DNA of 64,000 nt from Mayamaea pseudoterrestris. Lineage: Eukaryota > Bacillariophyta > Bacillariophyceae > Sellaphorales > Sellaphoraceae. The stretch lies in assembly GCA_027923505.1 (NCBI GenBank), contig BROI01000012.1, forward strand, positions 434,001-498,000, read 5' to 3'. Position 1 is the stretch's first letter, and each line of letters begins with the position of its first letter. The notes beneath the pieces are model-generated. The model was not told where the DNA came from. It searched no databases and saw only the letters and a list, made by a program, of their open reading frames with translations. Below, in pieces: positions 18,659-29,978 of the stretch. Position numbers and translations under genes: made by a program.

Positions 18659-21348
18659 ATGGACGGACGGTTCCCTTTCGATTTGCATCAAGCGACTCAT
18701 CTCCAGCAGCAGCAACTGCACGTACGTAAATGATTGCAGCAAAGCAAGTGTCAAGTTGATGATACTTTTATTAACAATCTCTGTATTGCATTCAGTTAAA
18801 TCAGCAGGCTGCTCAGCTGCGTGCCGCTTTGGGCATTCCGCAAGGAATCGAAATTAGCGAAGCTCATGCTTTTCTTCAAGCACAAGCGCAGGAACGTCAA
18901 CGTCAAGCACAGGAACGAGACTTGCAGATACGACAATTGCTTCTCCAAGAACAAATTGATCAGCATGTCACGGAGCAAAGACTAATGTCGCTCCGCGAGC
19001 AACAGTTGCTTCGGGATGCGCAGCAGCAGGCTGTTGCGAATCAAGCGAGCATGTTTCCAACTCGCAATGATGAATATCGAAACATTATCTTGCAGGAGCA
19101 ATTGATGCATCAACGGCGAACTGCTGCAGCTCCTTCACGGCCGCAGCAGGCGAATATCTTGCGGAACCTTTCACATGGACACGGCATGCCACAGCCTCAT
19201 CTGTCATCCCAGCTACCACAGCCGCAAGTACTGCTCCAAGACACATTTCGCCGACATTTATTACTGGATGGAGCTCCAACGCAGGCAGCTATTGGCATTA
19301 CGCGAGAGGGAATGCGTGGCGAACATGCCAACGCGCCAGTGCTAGCGCAAGCCGCAACCAAAATGGTTGTGGAAAGTGCCAGGCTGCCTCGACCAATCTA
19401 TCGTAATGTTTCCGAAGCAGCTAACAATTCGTCAAAAAAGCGCCACTTTAACAAGCTTAGGGACCCAAGTAAACCCAAGCGAAAGAAGAAGAGCAAGGAC
19501 TTGTTAGTGGATGGTGGTGCTGATATTGTTCACCCTTACGTTGCGCAGCTGGATCACCTTGCGACATCGCCGACATTACAGCCAAATGAAGCGAGTGTTA
19601 TGGCTACTGATGAAAGAGTTCCAGGAGTTTCAAAAAAGATTCGAAAGCCCAAAATACCTGGACGAAAGCCTGGACGACCTCGTAAGGAGCGAGTTGATGG
19701 TGCAGCTGACAAACCTCCCAAGCGCAAGTACACGCGAAGAAAGCACGTTGTGGGTCCGCTCGGGACAATTGAAGCGAGTGAGATTGTGACCAACACGGAA
19801 GCGGAAGCGCTTGGTGGACTTTTGTCCGTGGCCACGGGTCGCTCGGATGAGCCTAATTCAGTTCGAAAAGGGACGTTTGCCGAAATCGTAGCTGCAGCGG
19901 GGGACGATATTCAAATTGACAAAGCGGCGGAAGCTCTATGTTGCTTCAAGAAGGTGGATGAATACTACGTCACGTCAGAAAATGAGGAATGCAATGACAC
20001 TGATGCATCGCTTAAGCCAATTTCAAAGACGGCCGTCAGGGTCAGTACAGCTACTTTTGAGGCGGAAATTCCAGCTTTACCCCAAGAGCCTTGCATTTAC
20101 ATTCCAGAACCAAGAGCAACGCAGTCAGATTGGTTTGATCATCTGTCGTCAAAATGTGTTGATTCGGTTCCTGTACGAGTCGAATTGGAGGATGGGGAGC
20201 ATGCTCCGGCGCGGGTTAAGCGAAAGTATACTAAGAGAAAAGGGTCGGGAGCGGTGACTGATGGCCCGCCTGTTGATACATGGTGGCCATCCAACGTCGT
20301 CATCCACGGTGAACGACGTCAGGCTGGCGAGACCAGCGACGAGGATAATTTTGACGAAGCGAATAATATCCACAACGCATCTATGGTTCGCGCGAACGAT
20401 GCTACGATCAGGGAGCGGCTTGCTAATTCCGCGGAGCCTGGAGTACTTGAAAAGCTTCCTCACTGCAAACTTCACCGTCTTCATACCCGCACAAAGACTG
20501 GCAGTGACGAGTTTGCTTATTGCTTTCAGGTAACCGAGTTGTACCCAGACGAGCTAATGGTAAACTGCACTGGTTGTGGAACCTGGCGACATGCTGCATG
20601 TGGAGGACATCATGCACCTTATTCAATTCGGAACAATATTGAGACGCCGTTTGTGTGCGTCTGTGATCGTTGCCATGAAGAGGCAGGTTTTCTTAATAAA
20701 TACCAAAAAGGCGCTCAGCGCCTAGAACGCCAAAGGATGGAACACATTCGCCGTGCCCTTGCAACTTCAGCTGTGATGCGACACGCGACGTTGTCAGAGG
20801 AGTCGACAAAACCGAAGCAAGTTAAGATGAGCTCCTCGGGGAATGTAAATGGACACCAGAAAACTCGCGAAGTACATGCTCGAAATGAAAAGGCAGAAAA
20901 GGCCTGGGTGACAATGGCAGCAAATCTGTCTAAGGCAAACGGTGTTGGTTTCAAGGAACAGAGGCGCATCAAAGCAAGGGAGTTTGAGCGACTCTTGTTA
21001 GCTGTCAACGATGCCGAGCATTACACTGATCGACACAACATGCTCGTCTTTCTCCTGCGCGACACGACAAGAGACATTCCTGTTGGCTTTGAATTACAGC
21101 CGAAAAATATATTCGATCCCGAAGAATGGGGCAACAACGTCACGAGTGCTCGTCAGCTGGCTACTGGTTACGCCAGTAAGAATGATTCCTGCGGTTGTGC
21201 AAGGAAAGGCTGCAACCGGCAATCAAGGTTCGATTCGCTTTTTTGCAGCGACGGATGTGGTGTGCTGGTTCTGGAGCAAGATCTATTGTTATCGCTACGG
21301 GAAGCGGAAGAGATACATCCAACGCTTCTTCGCGAAATTGAGGAGTGA
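18659..21348 (+). CDS. Chromatin-type regulator with AT-hook-like and PHD-like zinc finger
   Basis: A short exon 1 (18659-18721, starting MDGRFPFDLHQATHLQQQQ), a 74-nt intron (gtacgt...ttcag) and exon 2 from 18796, all in phase 0, give about 871 aa. The N-terminus is Gln-rich and helical. Two basic blocks resemble AT-hooks or nuclear signals (KIPGRKPGRPRKERVDG, and KPPKRKYTRRK repeated later as RVKRKYTKRKG). A PHD-like Cys/His finger follows at about residues 590-640 (VNCTGCGTWRHAACGG, then VCVCDRCHEEAG). The C-terminus has a second Cys cluster (CGCARKGCNRQSRFDSLFCS). The layout suggests nuclear DNA or histone reading. The exact family is unknown; the ligands of the PHD-like finger are suggestive, not a perfect C4HC3 set. 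Confidence 0.8.
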
Positions 21349-21453
21349 ACCAGCTTTTTTCTATCTTATTTATTATTATTTAAATTCAAAGCTGTTGCTC
21401 GTAGCATTATCTATATGTTCATGCCGACTTTAAGGCTCTAGCAACATACAGCA

Positions 21454-24360
21454 CTATGTTAACTGAATGGAATGGGCGTCATCATGCGCATTATCTTCTT
21501 CCCTGTCGGTCCGCCGATTTGCTGGCTCACGAACTCCGCCCCGTATGAAGAAAGCGATTATAAGAGTCGCAGCAAGACCAACCGAGAGTGCCACAAGGTT
21601 TACTGTAGGGAGAGTATCAAGGCGAAACGATAATGTATGCGCTGATCCCAAACCGTTCTCGTCCAATAGAAAGCTAGTTTCGTCAAAAATGTTTCGGCAC
21701 ATGGATGTCATCAGCGGACAATTACTTCCACCGCCGCGTTCAAACCCCCACACAACCGACTCCAAGCAGTTGACATACTTCCAACCCCAGCCGTTATTTA
21801 CCAAATCCATCGAGTCAGTTGGGTATGTGCTAATGGCAGTGCAACTCGACTGGCAAGACTTTGCAGTCAAATGATAATCATCAGCACATCCACTCTCTTC
21901 CCAAATTTTACAAGCGGCTTCGCATGCCGCGACGTATGCCTGTCCTGCGCGATCCGACTTGATAAGCGCGCAAAGACTTTGCTCTTGGTCCGCTCGACAA
22001 TCGACTTGTTCTCCAATGCCGACCCATGATTCCATATTATTGTCAATGATGTAATGTGTTTCGTCGTTTGGCCCGATAAACTTGAGATCGTCAAGCGCTA
22101 TGGTAAATTTAATCGTCGTCGACTGACCAGGCTCGAGGTATACCTTTTCAAATGCGCGCAGTCGCTTTGTTTCAGGTGTTGTGATTCGATATTCGTCAAA
22201 GGTAAAGACAAGCACCGTATGTGCTCCGGCCAGCGATCCAGTATTTTTCACCGAAAGCGATACTTCGAGATCTTTGTCAATGCCACCTGACACTTTCAAT
22301 CCAGAGTAAGCAAACGTAGTGTAACTCAATCCATGTCCAAATGGCCACTGGACTTCACATGGCACATATTCCCAATGTGGCAACGTTCCTTCACCCATTG
22401 TGCATAGATCCGACACGGCGTGAAAATAAGGAATACCACCACCATCTTCGTACATGGGATATGTAATTGGGAGTCGGCCACTTGGGTTGACGCGATTAGT
22501 GATGATGTCGGCAATTGCTTGGCCGGCACTTGGACCGGGCAGGAAAGCAACCATAACAGCATCTGAAAGCTCCACCATATCACCAATCAGCCTAGGTCGA
22601 CCGCCAAAGTAAACCAGCACAATCTTCGCCATTGAAACGCTTTCACGCAGCTGTTGGACTAGCTCGTACTGGCCCTGTGGCAACCGAAGCGATCGAATAT
22701 CTCCAGGCTTTTCCGTCGACGCCTCCTCGCCGACGCACACAACAATCACATCAACGCCTTGCGCCTCGTCGATAGCACGAGCAACTGAATCTTGTGATGA
22801 CCCAATGCCAGCCCATTCTTCTACTTGTTCAATCACTCCTGCTGCCGACTCATCTTCGTCCTCGTCTTGGCAATTTCCTCCCAAAATGTCGGTTCCGCAA
22901 CTATACGAAACGTCCCAACTAGCTTCGTGCGAAAGCCCGTCAAGCACAGTTGAGCCATACGTGAACCATTCCTGCTCATTCGGTGCTCCCTGCCACTGCC
23001 CGGTCCATGCACCCGATTGGTAAATAAGTGAGTTAGCCGTCGGTCCCGTTACAAGTATTCGAAGGCGCGTAGAATTATCGGTTGAAAGTGGCAGTATATT
23101 CTCTTCATTCTTGGTCAGTACGATAGATTGCCGAACCATGTCTAGCACACTACGTTCATCAGTCCCCACCAAATCTATGTTGGGATCGTCTTCCTCCAAA
23201 ATTTCGTCAAACATGTTCAAGTCTTGTTTTAGTCGAAGGACCCGCAGTACACTTTGATCGACTCGCTCCTCACTGAGCAAGTGTTTCTTCACGCCATGCA
23301 CAATCGCATCAGCAAACACATCATAGTCCCATGGTATCATGCTCATGTCGACCGACGCTTGTCGATAGCTGGACAGTACCGCATTCTGATCGGAATCAAC
23401 AGTCTTGTGAAAGCTGGCAAGGTTAAACATTTCGGAGTAGTCCGTCACCACAACGCCGTCAAACTTTAAACGCTGTCGCAGCAAGTAATCGAGTGACTGG
23501 TGGTTCTGCACATTTGGAACACCATCATAGTCATTGTAACTCTCCATGACGGTGAGTGCTTCCAAGTGTTTCCAAGCCGGTACAAAGTATTGATATAAGT
23601 GTCGCGTCGGAATCCAACTGGGACTCCGGTCATGTCCGTCTCGTGGCATGCTGTAGCCTATGAAATGCTTGGCGCAAGCAGCCGCCCGGCTCGGAGTTGA
23701 GTTTGTACTACTGCTACTGGTTGATGGCTCCTGAATACCTCTAATCATGGCATTGCCAAGAATTCTGGCGAGAATGGGGTCCTCTCCAAAGATTTCAAAG
23801 ACTCTACTCCACCTTGGTTCAAGCGCAATTCCCAGCAACGGACTAAAGAGCCAATTGATGCCGGCGGCCCTCGTATCGCGACTCGCTAGCAAGCCAGCTT
23901 GATAGGCAGTCGTCACGTTAAAGGTTGCTCCAATGTTGATTGGCTGCGGCGCAAGAATGGCGCCGTGAACGTAGTTCGCGCCATGCACACTATCCAGTCC
24001 CCAAATGACTGGCGGTCGACGATACTTTGCTGCGACTTGCTGGAGTCGCATGGCAATCTGTCGGTATTCCAGTGCCGTGGTAGGCTTGGAAAAGGTGTTT
24101 AACACCGATCCAATTCCCTTGACGCCAATGTAGTAGTCGACAGCAGTCTCGTTGATCACGAGCTTGTTCTTCTTCTCATCGACATTTACGAGCATATTGA
24201 TTTCTATCTGAGACAGCTGACCAATTTTTTCTTCCAACGACATGCTTTTTAGTAGCTCCAAAGCAAAGTCGGGCAAGGGTGAAGCTGAGGTTTGGCGAGA
24301 GTGGTTCGGCCGGTCTCGGTCTCGGCCATGACTGCCGTCTGGATCTGGCTGTCGGAGCAT
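21454..24360 (-). CDS. GH3 beta-glucosidase-like enzyme with C-terminal membrane anchor
   Basis: A glycoside hydrolase of family 3, 968 aa, which would release glucose or related sugars from beta-glucans or oligosaccharides. The N-terminal barrel starts near residue 32 (ALELLKSMSLEEKIGQL). It contains IWGLDSVHGANYV, RVFEIFGEDP, CAKHFIGY and the nucleophile Asp307 in VVVTDYSEM. The second alpha/beta domain (VLVTGPTANS, VVCVGEEASTEKPGD) and the fibronectin-III-like domain (WPFGHGLSYTTF, VSLSVKNTGSLAGAHTV) follow. A Cys-rich segment comes next, and a membrane span at about 920-939 (LVALSVGLAATLIIAFF) with a short charged tail. No signal peptide is visible at the ATG at 24360, which is odd for such a topology. 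An upstream exon may be missing, but I could not find one. Confidence 0.9.
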   Translation of the reverse strand: MLRQPDPDGSHGRDRDRPNHSRQTSASPLPDFALELLKSMSLEEKIGQLSQIEINMLVNVDEKKNKLVINETAVDYYIGVKGIGSVLNTFSKPTTALEYRQIAMRLQQVAAKYRRPPVIWGLDSVHGANYVHGAILAPQPINIGATFNVTTAYQAGLLASRDTRAAGINWLFSPLLGIALEPRWSRVFEIFGEDPILARILGNAMIRGIQEPSTSSSSTNSTPSRAAACAKHFIGYSMPRDGHDRSPSWIPTRHLYQYFVPAWKHLEALTVMESYNDYDGVPNVQNHQSLDYLLRQRLKFDGVVVTDYSEMFNLASFHKTVDSDQNAVLSSYRQASVDMSMIPWDYDVFADAIVHGVKKHLLSEERVDQSVLRVLRLKQDLNMFDEILEEDDPNIDLVGTDERSVLDMVRQSIVLTKNEENILPLSTDNSTRLRILVTGPTANSLIYQSGAWTGQWQGAPNEQEWFTYGSTVLDGLSHEASWDVSYSCGTDILGGNCQDEDEDESAAGVIEQVEEWAGIGSSQDSVARAIDEAQGVDVIVVCVGEEASTEKPGDIRSLRLPQGQYELVQQLRESVSMAKIVLVYFGGRPRLIGDMVELSDAVMVAFLPGPSAGQAIADIITNRVNPSGRLPITYPMYEDGGGIPYFHAVSDLCTMGEGTLPHWEYVPCEVQWPFGHGLSYTTFAYSGLKVSGGIDKDLEVSLSVKNTGSLAGAHTVLVFTFDEYRITTPETKRLRAFEKVYLEPGQSTTIKFTIALDDLKFIGPNDETHYIIDNNMESWVGIGEQVDCRADQEQSLCALIKSDRAGQAYVAACEAACKIWEESGCADDYHLTAKSCQSSCTAISTYPTDSMDLVNNGWGWKYVNCLESVVWGFERGGGSNCPLMTSMCRNIFDETSFLLDENGLGSAHTLSFRLDTLPTVNLVALSVGLAATLIIAFFIRGGVREPANRRTDREEDNAHDDAHSIQLT

Positions 24361-24934
24361 GGCACGACGTTGCTCAAACGGTAAGTTCTAGTTATCAGAC
24401 GAACTCTCTTGTTATGCTAATGATACGCTTTAACGGATGAAGTGAAGCAGCGGCACCGAAACCATTCGAATCCAATGTCGGCACCTTCCATGGCGGAGGA
24501 TCCATCAATCGAAGTGAACATTAGGGCTTATGTATAAATGCAGGGTCTTCACTCCCGTTTAACATATATATACTTACGCCTTGATGACTTGTTTTCCCTC
24601 TCTTGGTTGTGAATACATTCACCCTCATCTCACCGGTTCTGAACCGCTTCACTTTTTCGAAGACTTGCATTACAACACAACCATGGGGTCGCAGTTCATT
24701 CATTTGTTTGCATGTAAACTCCACTTTAACACTCGTAAATTTGGTTTCGAATGACTTGGATTTTCAAGCAATGGCTCGTGAGAGAGAACAGTGGCGGTGC
24801 GCCGTGCGCCGAGGATCAGACTCGTCTAATGCACATCATGCTAATCAGCATTGACTGACATTGATCAAGCATTTATCTCGTGCTTGACGAAGGAACACGT
24901 AATCAAACAAGTAAACAGAGGACTAGCTGAAGAT
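24361..24934. promoter_or_regulatory. Divergent intergenic region
   Basis: It separates the GH3 start (-) from the helical-repeat gene start (+) and must hold the promoters of both. An AT-rich catatatatac lies near 24561. If the GH3 gene has a signal-peptide exon it should be here, but no in-phase hydrophobic leader was found. Confidence 0.35.
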
Positions 24935-26882
24935 ATGGATTTGTTTGGAAGCGAATCAATTTCAGATCTATCATGCATCACCTTGTCATCGTTCGACGAT
25001 AGCCATAATCGCGAATCTTTGTCATCGCCGACGACGCCAATTGCTGCCGCAAACAACGAGGAAAGCGATGATCGAAAGTCACTCATGGGCAAGGATGGCT
25101 TTTTCGAGATATTTGATACAGGTATGGATTCAGAAGTGTTGATTCGTACTTTGTTCTGTCGTCTTGAGTCTTGACCATGCTCCATATTGCATTTCCTTGT
25201 CTCGCGCAGACCTCCTGAATGGGCAGCACGATGAAGGCGACTATAACAATACTCGTATCGACTACTTGATACGCAAGGCCGAGAGACGATTTCATAAAGC
25301 TAGTTTAAGCATGTTGGATGATGTCATGCGGAAAGGAGCAGTTCATGATATCCTCCAAAACTTGCACCAAGTCTTGCTTATTCACAGTCAATGCAGAGGC
25401 AGTCGAAACGATTGTAAACAAGAGCAGGTGTATCGATCGACGCTAGATCATTCTCAAGCCGTTCAAGTGTCCATTCTTTGTCGAACCTTACAGCTATTGG
25501 TGCGCTGTCGTGACCATGCATTGAAGACGGCCATGACTAGTCATAAAGTGTACAATCAATTAAAACGCTGCTGCTTGCCTCGCGTCCTTTCCATTTACGC
25601 TTCCTCGACTGCATGTCCGCTCGAGACTAATATACGTGTGCAGACAATCAACAGCTGCCTAGAGATCCTTCGACGTGCGAATCAGTACATGCCAGCAGCG
25701 TCCGTCGTCCCGCTTGTGCACGCCCTGGCCAGACTCCTTGAACCCCGTCTTGAACTTGGTTGCGATGTTCGCATCAGTGCTGCCGGCGCAATCGCACGAT
25801 GCTTGGATGGTGCGAGGAACCACCGAGAAAGACAAGTGTTGCTGGAACTTATTCTGGACGAGTATTCTACTGCTGTGATTTCCGTTCTCAGTACGGCCGC
25901 CTTGGTGGTGACGGATGATTTACTTGACGATTGCTTGATTGGTCTTTGCCGACTGACCAAACACACAGCGCTTTGCGCCAAGGTGGCCCGACGCCGATGC
26001 GCCCTCTTGGCTATGCGACAACATGTTACTCACAATGATGTAAATATTCGAATCAAAGCTGTCGCCTTGTGTCGAGCTGTATTGAATGAGTCAAGCGGCA
26101 ACCTTGACAAGAATCCAGAAACAAGCCAAGAGACGGAAAGTATGCTTGTCGCGACGCTCATTCGTGCCTCTATGGAAGAGATTGATGCATCATTGAAGCT
26201 GCAAATCATTGAGACTCTTCGAACACCGCTTGTGATTCGGAAAGACTTTAGCCACAAAGCAAGTATTATGCGTACTTTGTGCTACCATTCCAAAGCGCCC
26301 AGTACGGACCCCAAAATTGTTATTCAGACGAGTCTGTTCTATTTGCAAGCCGCAAACACCTGGCCGCTTGACGAAGAGGTTGCCGTCAATATTGTGAGAT
26401 ACCTTTCCAGTCCATACACCCCGGTCCGACTCGCTGCTATTCAGAACTTGAATGATTTAACATTTTGGTATCCAATGGCGGCAAACTGTTTAATTGCCGA
26501 GACTGACTTTTTTAACGCCATGTGCCGCTTGCTCACTCATGGATCCACGGCGGAATTGACGTGTGCCATGGCCGTCTGCGAGCAGATTATGGCTGACACG
26601 AAAGTTCATATTCGCATTTGTCAACATACAGCTCTCTTGACAGCCTTGGCCAATTTAGTTACCACTGATCATGTCACTCGTCGAGGGGTGTATACCAAAG
26701 CGGTGAATATTTTGTTGGAGATAATGTCCGGCGAAGATGCGAACTTGCAGTGCTTCAAGCACCAGCCCAAAGTTTTGCCGTGGTTAGTTCGTTTTGCAAA
26801 TCGGACGACGGATGACGATGAACTAAAGCGCAAGGTTGTTAGCTCTATTGTTCGCTTGTCGACCATGTTGTTAAATGATTAG
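24935..26882 (+). CDS. Armadillo/HEAT-like helical repeat protein
   Basis: Two exons, 24935-25121 and 25210-26882. The 88-nt intron (gtatgg...cgcag) joins in phase to give FDTDLLNGQ, for about 619 aa. The acidic, Ser-rich N-terminus is followed by an almost entirely alpha-helical protein. Its helix pairs have an ARM/HEAT pattern (VRISAAGAIARCL, NIRIKAVALCRAVL, PVRLAAIQNLNDLTFW, and SPYTPVR turns). Such folds are scaffolds for protein binding. No catalytic motif is present and I cannot name the family. The start is the first in-frame ATG. Confidence 0.7.
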
Positions 26883-26978
26883 AAGCGCTTGTATAAACCA
26901 AAAGCAATGAGCTAATGATATTAACGCCATTACTTATCTACTGCATGCAGAACGAGCCATTTTTTCTATTGCTCGTTA

Positions 26979-29471
26979 TCAATTACGGTCCGCCAGCACA
27001 GCCTTGGCCACTCGCTTCGCTCCATAAGGCGTCAGACGCATATTCCCCATAGTTGCCGTTCCCGTCGTAATCTCGTGGAAGAATGGTGTTTCACAAAACT
27101 CTGTTTCATCGCGACTCGCTTGGAACATTCGTGGTCGCAAGTTGTACGGAACCGGCAAGTGAATAAGTCGGGTAGTCTTGGCGCGTGCCGCGGCCACACC
27201 CAGACCACGCCGACAGGTACACTCGTGTGGCTTCCAGCAGTATACCCGGTCGGTCTTTTTGTTGCCTTGAAGCCGGCTCGTGAACAGAACGCCGAGCTCA
27301 AAATTGGCATACTTTAACGTGTCATCGGTGGGTATTTCTTCATTCTCCAATCGCCCTTGCGCACCACGCGAAAGACTTCCGCTCGTCAAGAGAAACCAAG
27401 AAAAAAGCTCCTGCGACTTAATAAAGTTAAAAGATTGGCGTAGTGTATATTCGTTACCTTCAAAAACTCTCGCAATGCTCTTAATGTGAGGCGTGAGCAG
27501 TTTTATTCTCTGCGGCGGATAGCTGGCTTCGAACATCGCCATTTGCGACAGAATGGCATGCTCATAGGAGTTAAATGTTTTGGACGACATGAAAAGGAAA
27601 TTCCCAAACCGGGTACGGTCCTCCGCGTCAAAGAATGGCTCGTCCGCCACGTTGGAAACCGTCCGAATGTTGGCTGACGCGACGAAAGTGTATGCCTCGT
27701 TGGCCGTTCGCACAATATTAGAGGTTGACGTCAAAACATGTTCAGCCTTTGTCGCAATCGCTTTGCGTTTTCGCTGCTCCAGCGAGGTTCTCAGTGGCGA
27801 TGATTGTTGCGTTAGCTGTGGTACTTGGCGAATTGCTATTTCTGATGGGTCCGATCGCTCCAGCTCAAAGGCACCAACTTTTTGCATCCACTGATGCGTC
27901 GGCCAAAGGATCCGTAGTCGTTCCATCAACGTACCGCGACGTTTGCCTGCTTGCTCAGTGGAAGTACGACTATCGTCATCATGGTGCAGATAGGAACGCA
28001 CGAGCATGGCCATGTTGAGCGCGTTCCAATCGCTGCCCAAACTTGTAGGCTGAACAACAAGCCGATCTTCGACCGAAAGCAAACATCGCGGCAGCCAACA
28101 AAAAGCCGCCGATGTTGACAATTGATGCAATATTTGAGCAACTCTTTGTCGCCCATACAGTAGATTGTGTGATGCGGCTGGTCCAGAGTGTCGCTGTCTT
28201 CCTACGTGTACTCCAGGAACCGTCCCCACCAAGTGCACTTGGGCATTTCTATAGTCAAAGCGGCCTGCCAAGTCGGAGCATCCTCGCCAATGCAAATGTC
28301 GACGCAAGAAGCCTAGTGGTGTCAGCTGATTCTGTCGACAGGCCAGTGTCTGCTGCTGCAGAAAATCTGCCAAGACCAAACCAAAGTCGGTGCATGGTGG
28401 CAATGGAGCAGCAGATGTTGCTGTAGCGTCGATTGTTGCGTTTGTATCCATTGGTGGAAATCGCTGCACCCAACTCGCGTCCATGGCGCACGGTTTGGTC
28501 AAATTGGCCGTTGACACTAAGACTAAAACACTTCCCGACGTTTCAAAGAGTATCATGTACTTTGGGTGATGCACGCCGGCTCCGCCAGGCAGTCTGCGAT
28601 CAATGACAGCCTGCGAAACGCAACCATTCTTGTCAATCAATGGCGCTGCCATGGAGCGTAGACTCGCCAATGTCATTGGCGTAACAAAGGACGACAAGAC
28701 TTGTGTCAAATAGACGGAATCAGGGAGTAAATGTGGTGACTCCGGCCGCGATGGGTTGATTTCGTTATCATCGTTGCCTTCAAACTCCTGATTAATGCCG
28801 GGTTGCGTGCAGAGCGAGTCATGGTCGTCGTCGTCATCAGCTATGTCATTCGAAGACTTGTCTCTCGTTAATTTTGACTCGTCGGCCGCGACAAAGTCGT
28901 CCTCAAAAAGGTCATGGTGTGAACAAGAGGACTCGTCGCCGCAAGCATCGTCTTCGTTACCTTGCTTTCCATGGTCAACATCGCAGTTGCGTTCTCTTCC
29001 TCCTCCTCTTCGCTGTCCATGCAGAATGAGCGTCGGAACCGTTGCATCTGGTCCAAAGAGCGACGGAAACTCCAATGGGAGCCAACGACTAGTTGCTGTC
29101 GGTTTGGATGAAGCATGACTGTGGATGTTTGCATCAATGGAAAATGTTGCAATGATGGCAGCCTTCAAGTCTAACGAGGCAACCAATTTGCTCCGATCCA
29201 ATAGAGGCGGAGCTTGTCGACTTCCGCAAGTACATTTAAATGAATCATCGTAGTCATTATTGTGGCTAGCTGATAGTTGTTGGCGTGTTGAAGATGAAGA
29301 GTATTGATCATCACTACTGTCGTTGTCGTCATGAACACTCGTCGTCAAGTAGAATCGATCCGCGTAAAAGTCGTGTCCATCTACAGTAATGAATGGGACT
29401 TCTGATAAATTCGGTTTGCTTCGAGACTGTTTCGTACGTTCATCACCATGCTGTCGGAATCGCTTGGGCAT
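26979..29471 (-). CDS. TDP1: Tyrosyl-DNA phosphodiesterase 1 (TDP1)
   Basis: A nuclear DNA-repair enzyme of the phospholipase D superfamily that removes trapped topoisomerase I and other 3' adducts. The 830-aa protein carries both HxK motifs. The first is His302-Pro-Lys304 (HHPKYMILF, followed by VSTANLT). The second is His662-Ile-Lys664 (LTPHIKSIARVF, followed by SWFLLTSGSLSRGAQG). The C-terminal LPVPYNLRP is also typical. The basic N-terminus (PKRFRQHGDERTKQSRSKP) may be a nuclear signal. It is longer than human TDP1 (about 608 aa), mainly because of a very acidic insert at about residues 150-250 before the first motif. The start ATG is clear. Confidence 0.9.
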   Translation of the reverse strand: MPKRFRQHGDERTKQSRSKPNLSEVPFITVDGHDFYADRFYLTTSVHDDNDSSDDQYSSSSTRQQLSASHNNDYDDSFKCTCGSRQAPPLLDRSKLVASLDLKAAIIATFSIDANIHSHASSKPTATSRWLPLEFPSLFGPDATVPTLILHGQRRGGGRERNCDVDHGKQGNEDDACGDESSCSHHDLFEDDFVAADESKLTRDKSSNDIADDDDDHDSLCTQPGINQEFEGNDDNEINPSRPESPHLLPDSVYLTQVLSSFVTPMTLASLRSMAAPLIDKNGCVSQAVIDRRLPGGAGVHHPKYMILFETSGSVLVLVSTANLTKPCAMDASWVQRFPPMDTNATIDATATSAAPLPPCTDFGLVLADFLQQQTLACRQNQLTPLGFLRRHLHWRGCSDLAGRFDYRNAQVHLVGTVPGVHVGRQRHSGPAASHNLLYGRQRVAQILHQLSTSAAFCWLPRCLLSVEDRLVVQPTSLGSDWNALNMAMLVRSYLHHDDDSRTSTEQAGKRRGTLMERLRILWPTHQWMQKVGAFELERSDPSEIAIRQVPQLTQQSSPLRTSLEQRKRKAIATKAEHVLTSTSNIVRTANEAYTFVASANIRTVSNVADEPFFDAEDRTRFGNFLFMSSKTFNSYEHAILSQMAMFEASYPPQRIKLLTPHIKSIARVFEGNEYTLRQSFNFIKSQELFSWFLLTSGSLSRGAQGRLENEEIPTDDTLKYANFELGVLFTSRLQGNKKTDRVYCWKPHECTCRRGLGVAAARAKTTRLIHLPVPYNLRPRMFQASRDETEFCETPFFHEITTGTATMGNMRLTPYGAKRVAKAVLADRN

Positions 29472-29978
29472 GTTTTGGCGTGCCGAATGGAGAGTGCGTT
29501 GATATGTGTATGTGACTGACAGTGAAAAAGGCAGTCGCCAGTCGCCAAGTACCTAATCAATCCGGCAATGATTTGAAACAGAAGTCAACTAAGATATTCG
29601 ACTCTGTATCTGTTCCTCGAAACGACGACGAAGGAGACGGTCAGTTCGGCTCGTCAAAAACTGGGGCCGACGGCCGCCATGGTCGTCGGAACCAAGGTCA
29701 AAACCAGTGTGACCAAGATTAACTGTTGCAGTAAGCGACACTGAAAAGACAAATATCTGACGTTGACAGATGAGTTCGATGATCGACGAACCCGGTCGAA
29801 TCCATCCACCATGAACCCCGGTGCTGCGGCGTGACAAGAGGACCGAGCCTTCTCAATAATTAACGACAACGCCATTGTCAAACGGTAAGATAAAAGCATA
29901 ATACTTTGCTGATATTTTTAGCCGACTCATAATAATCTACGAGCAAGAGCAGCAATCAAGCGATCAAGCAAGAGCATC
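29472..29978. promoter_or_regulatory. Divergent promoter, TDP1 / thioredoxin-PUB
   Basis: 507 bp between two oppositely oriented start codons. Short open frames are present but show no domain. No clear core promoter element stands out. Confidence 0.4.

Noticed and set aside
24440-24490. Possible tRNA (attcgaatcc resembles a B box)
   Set aside because: No matching A box, acceptor-stem pairing or cloverleaf could be found around it.
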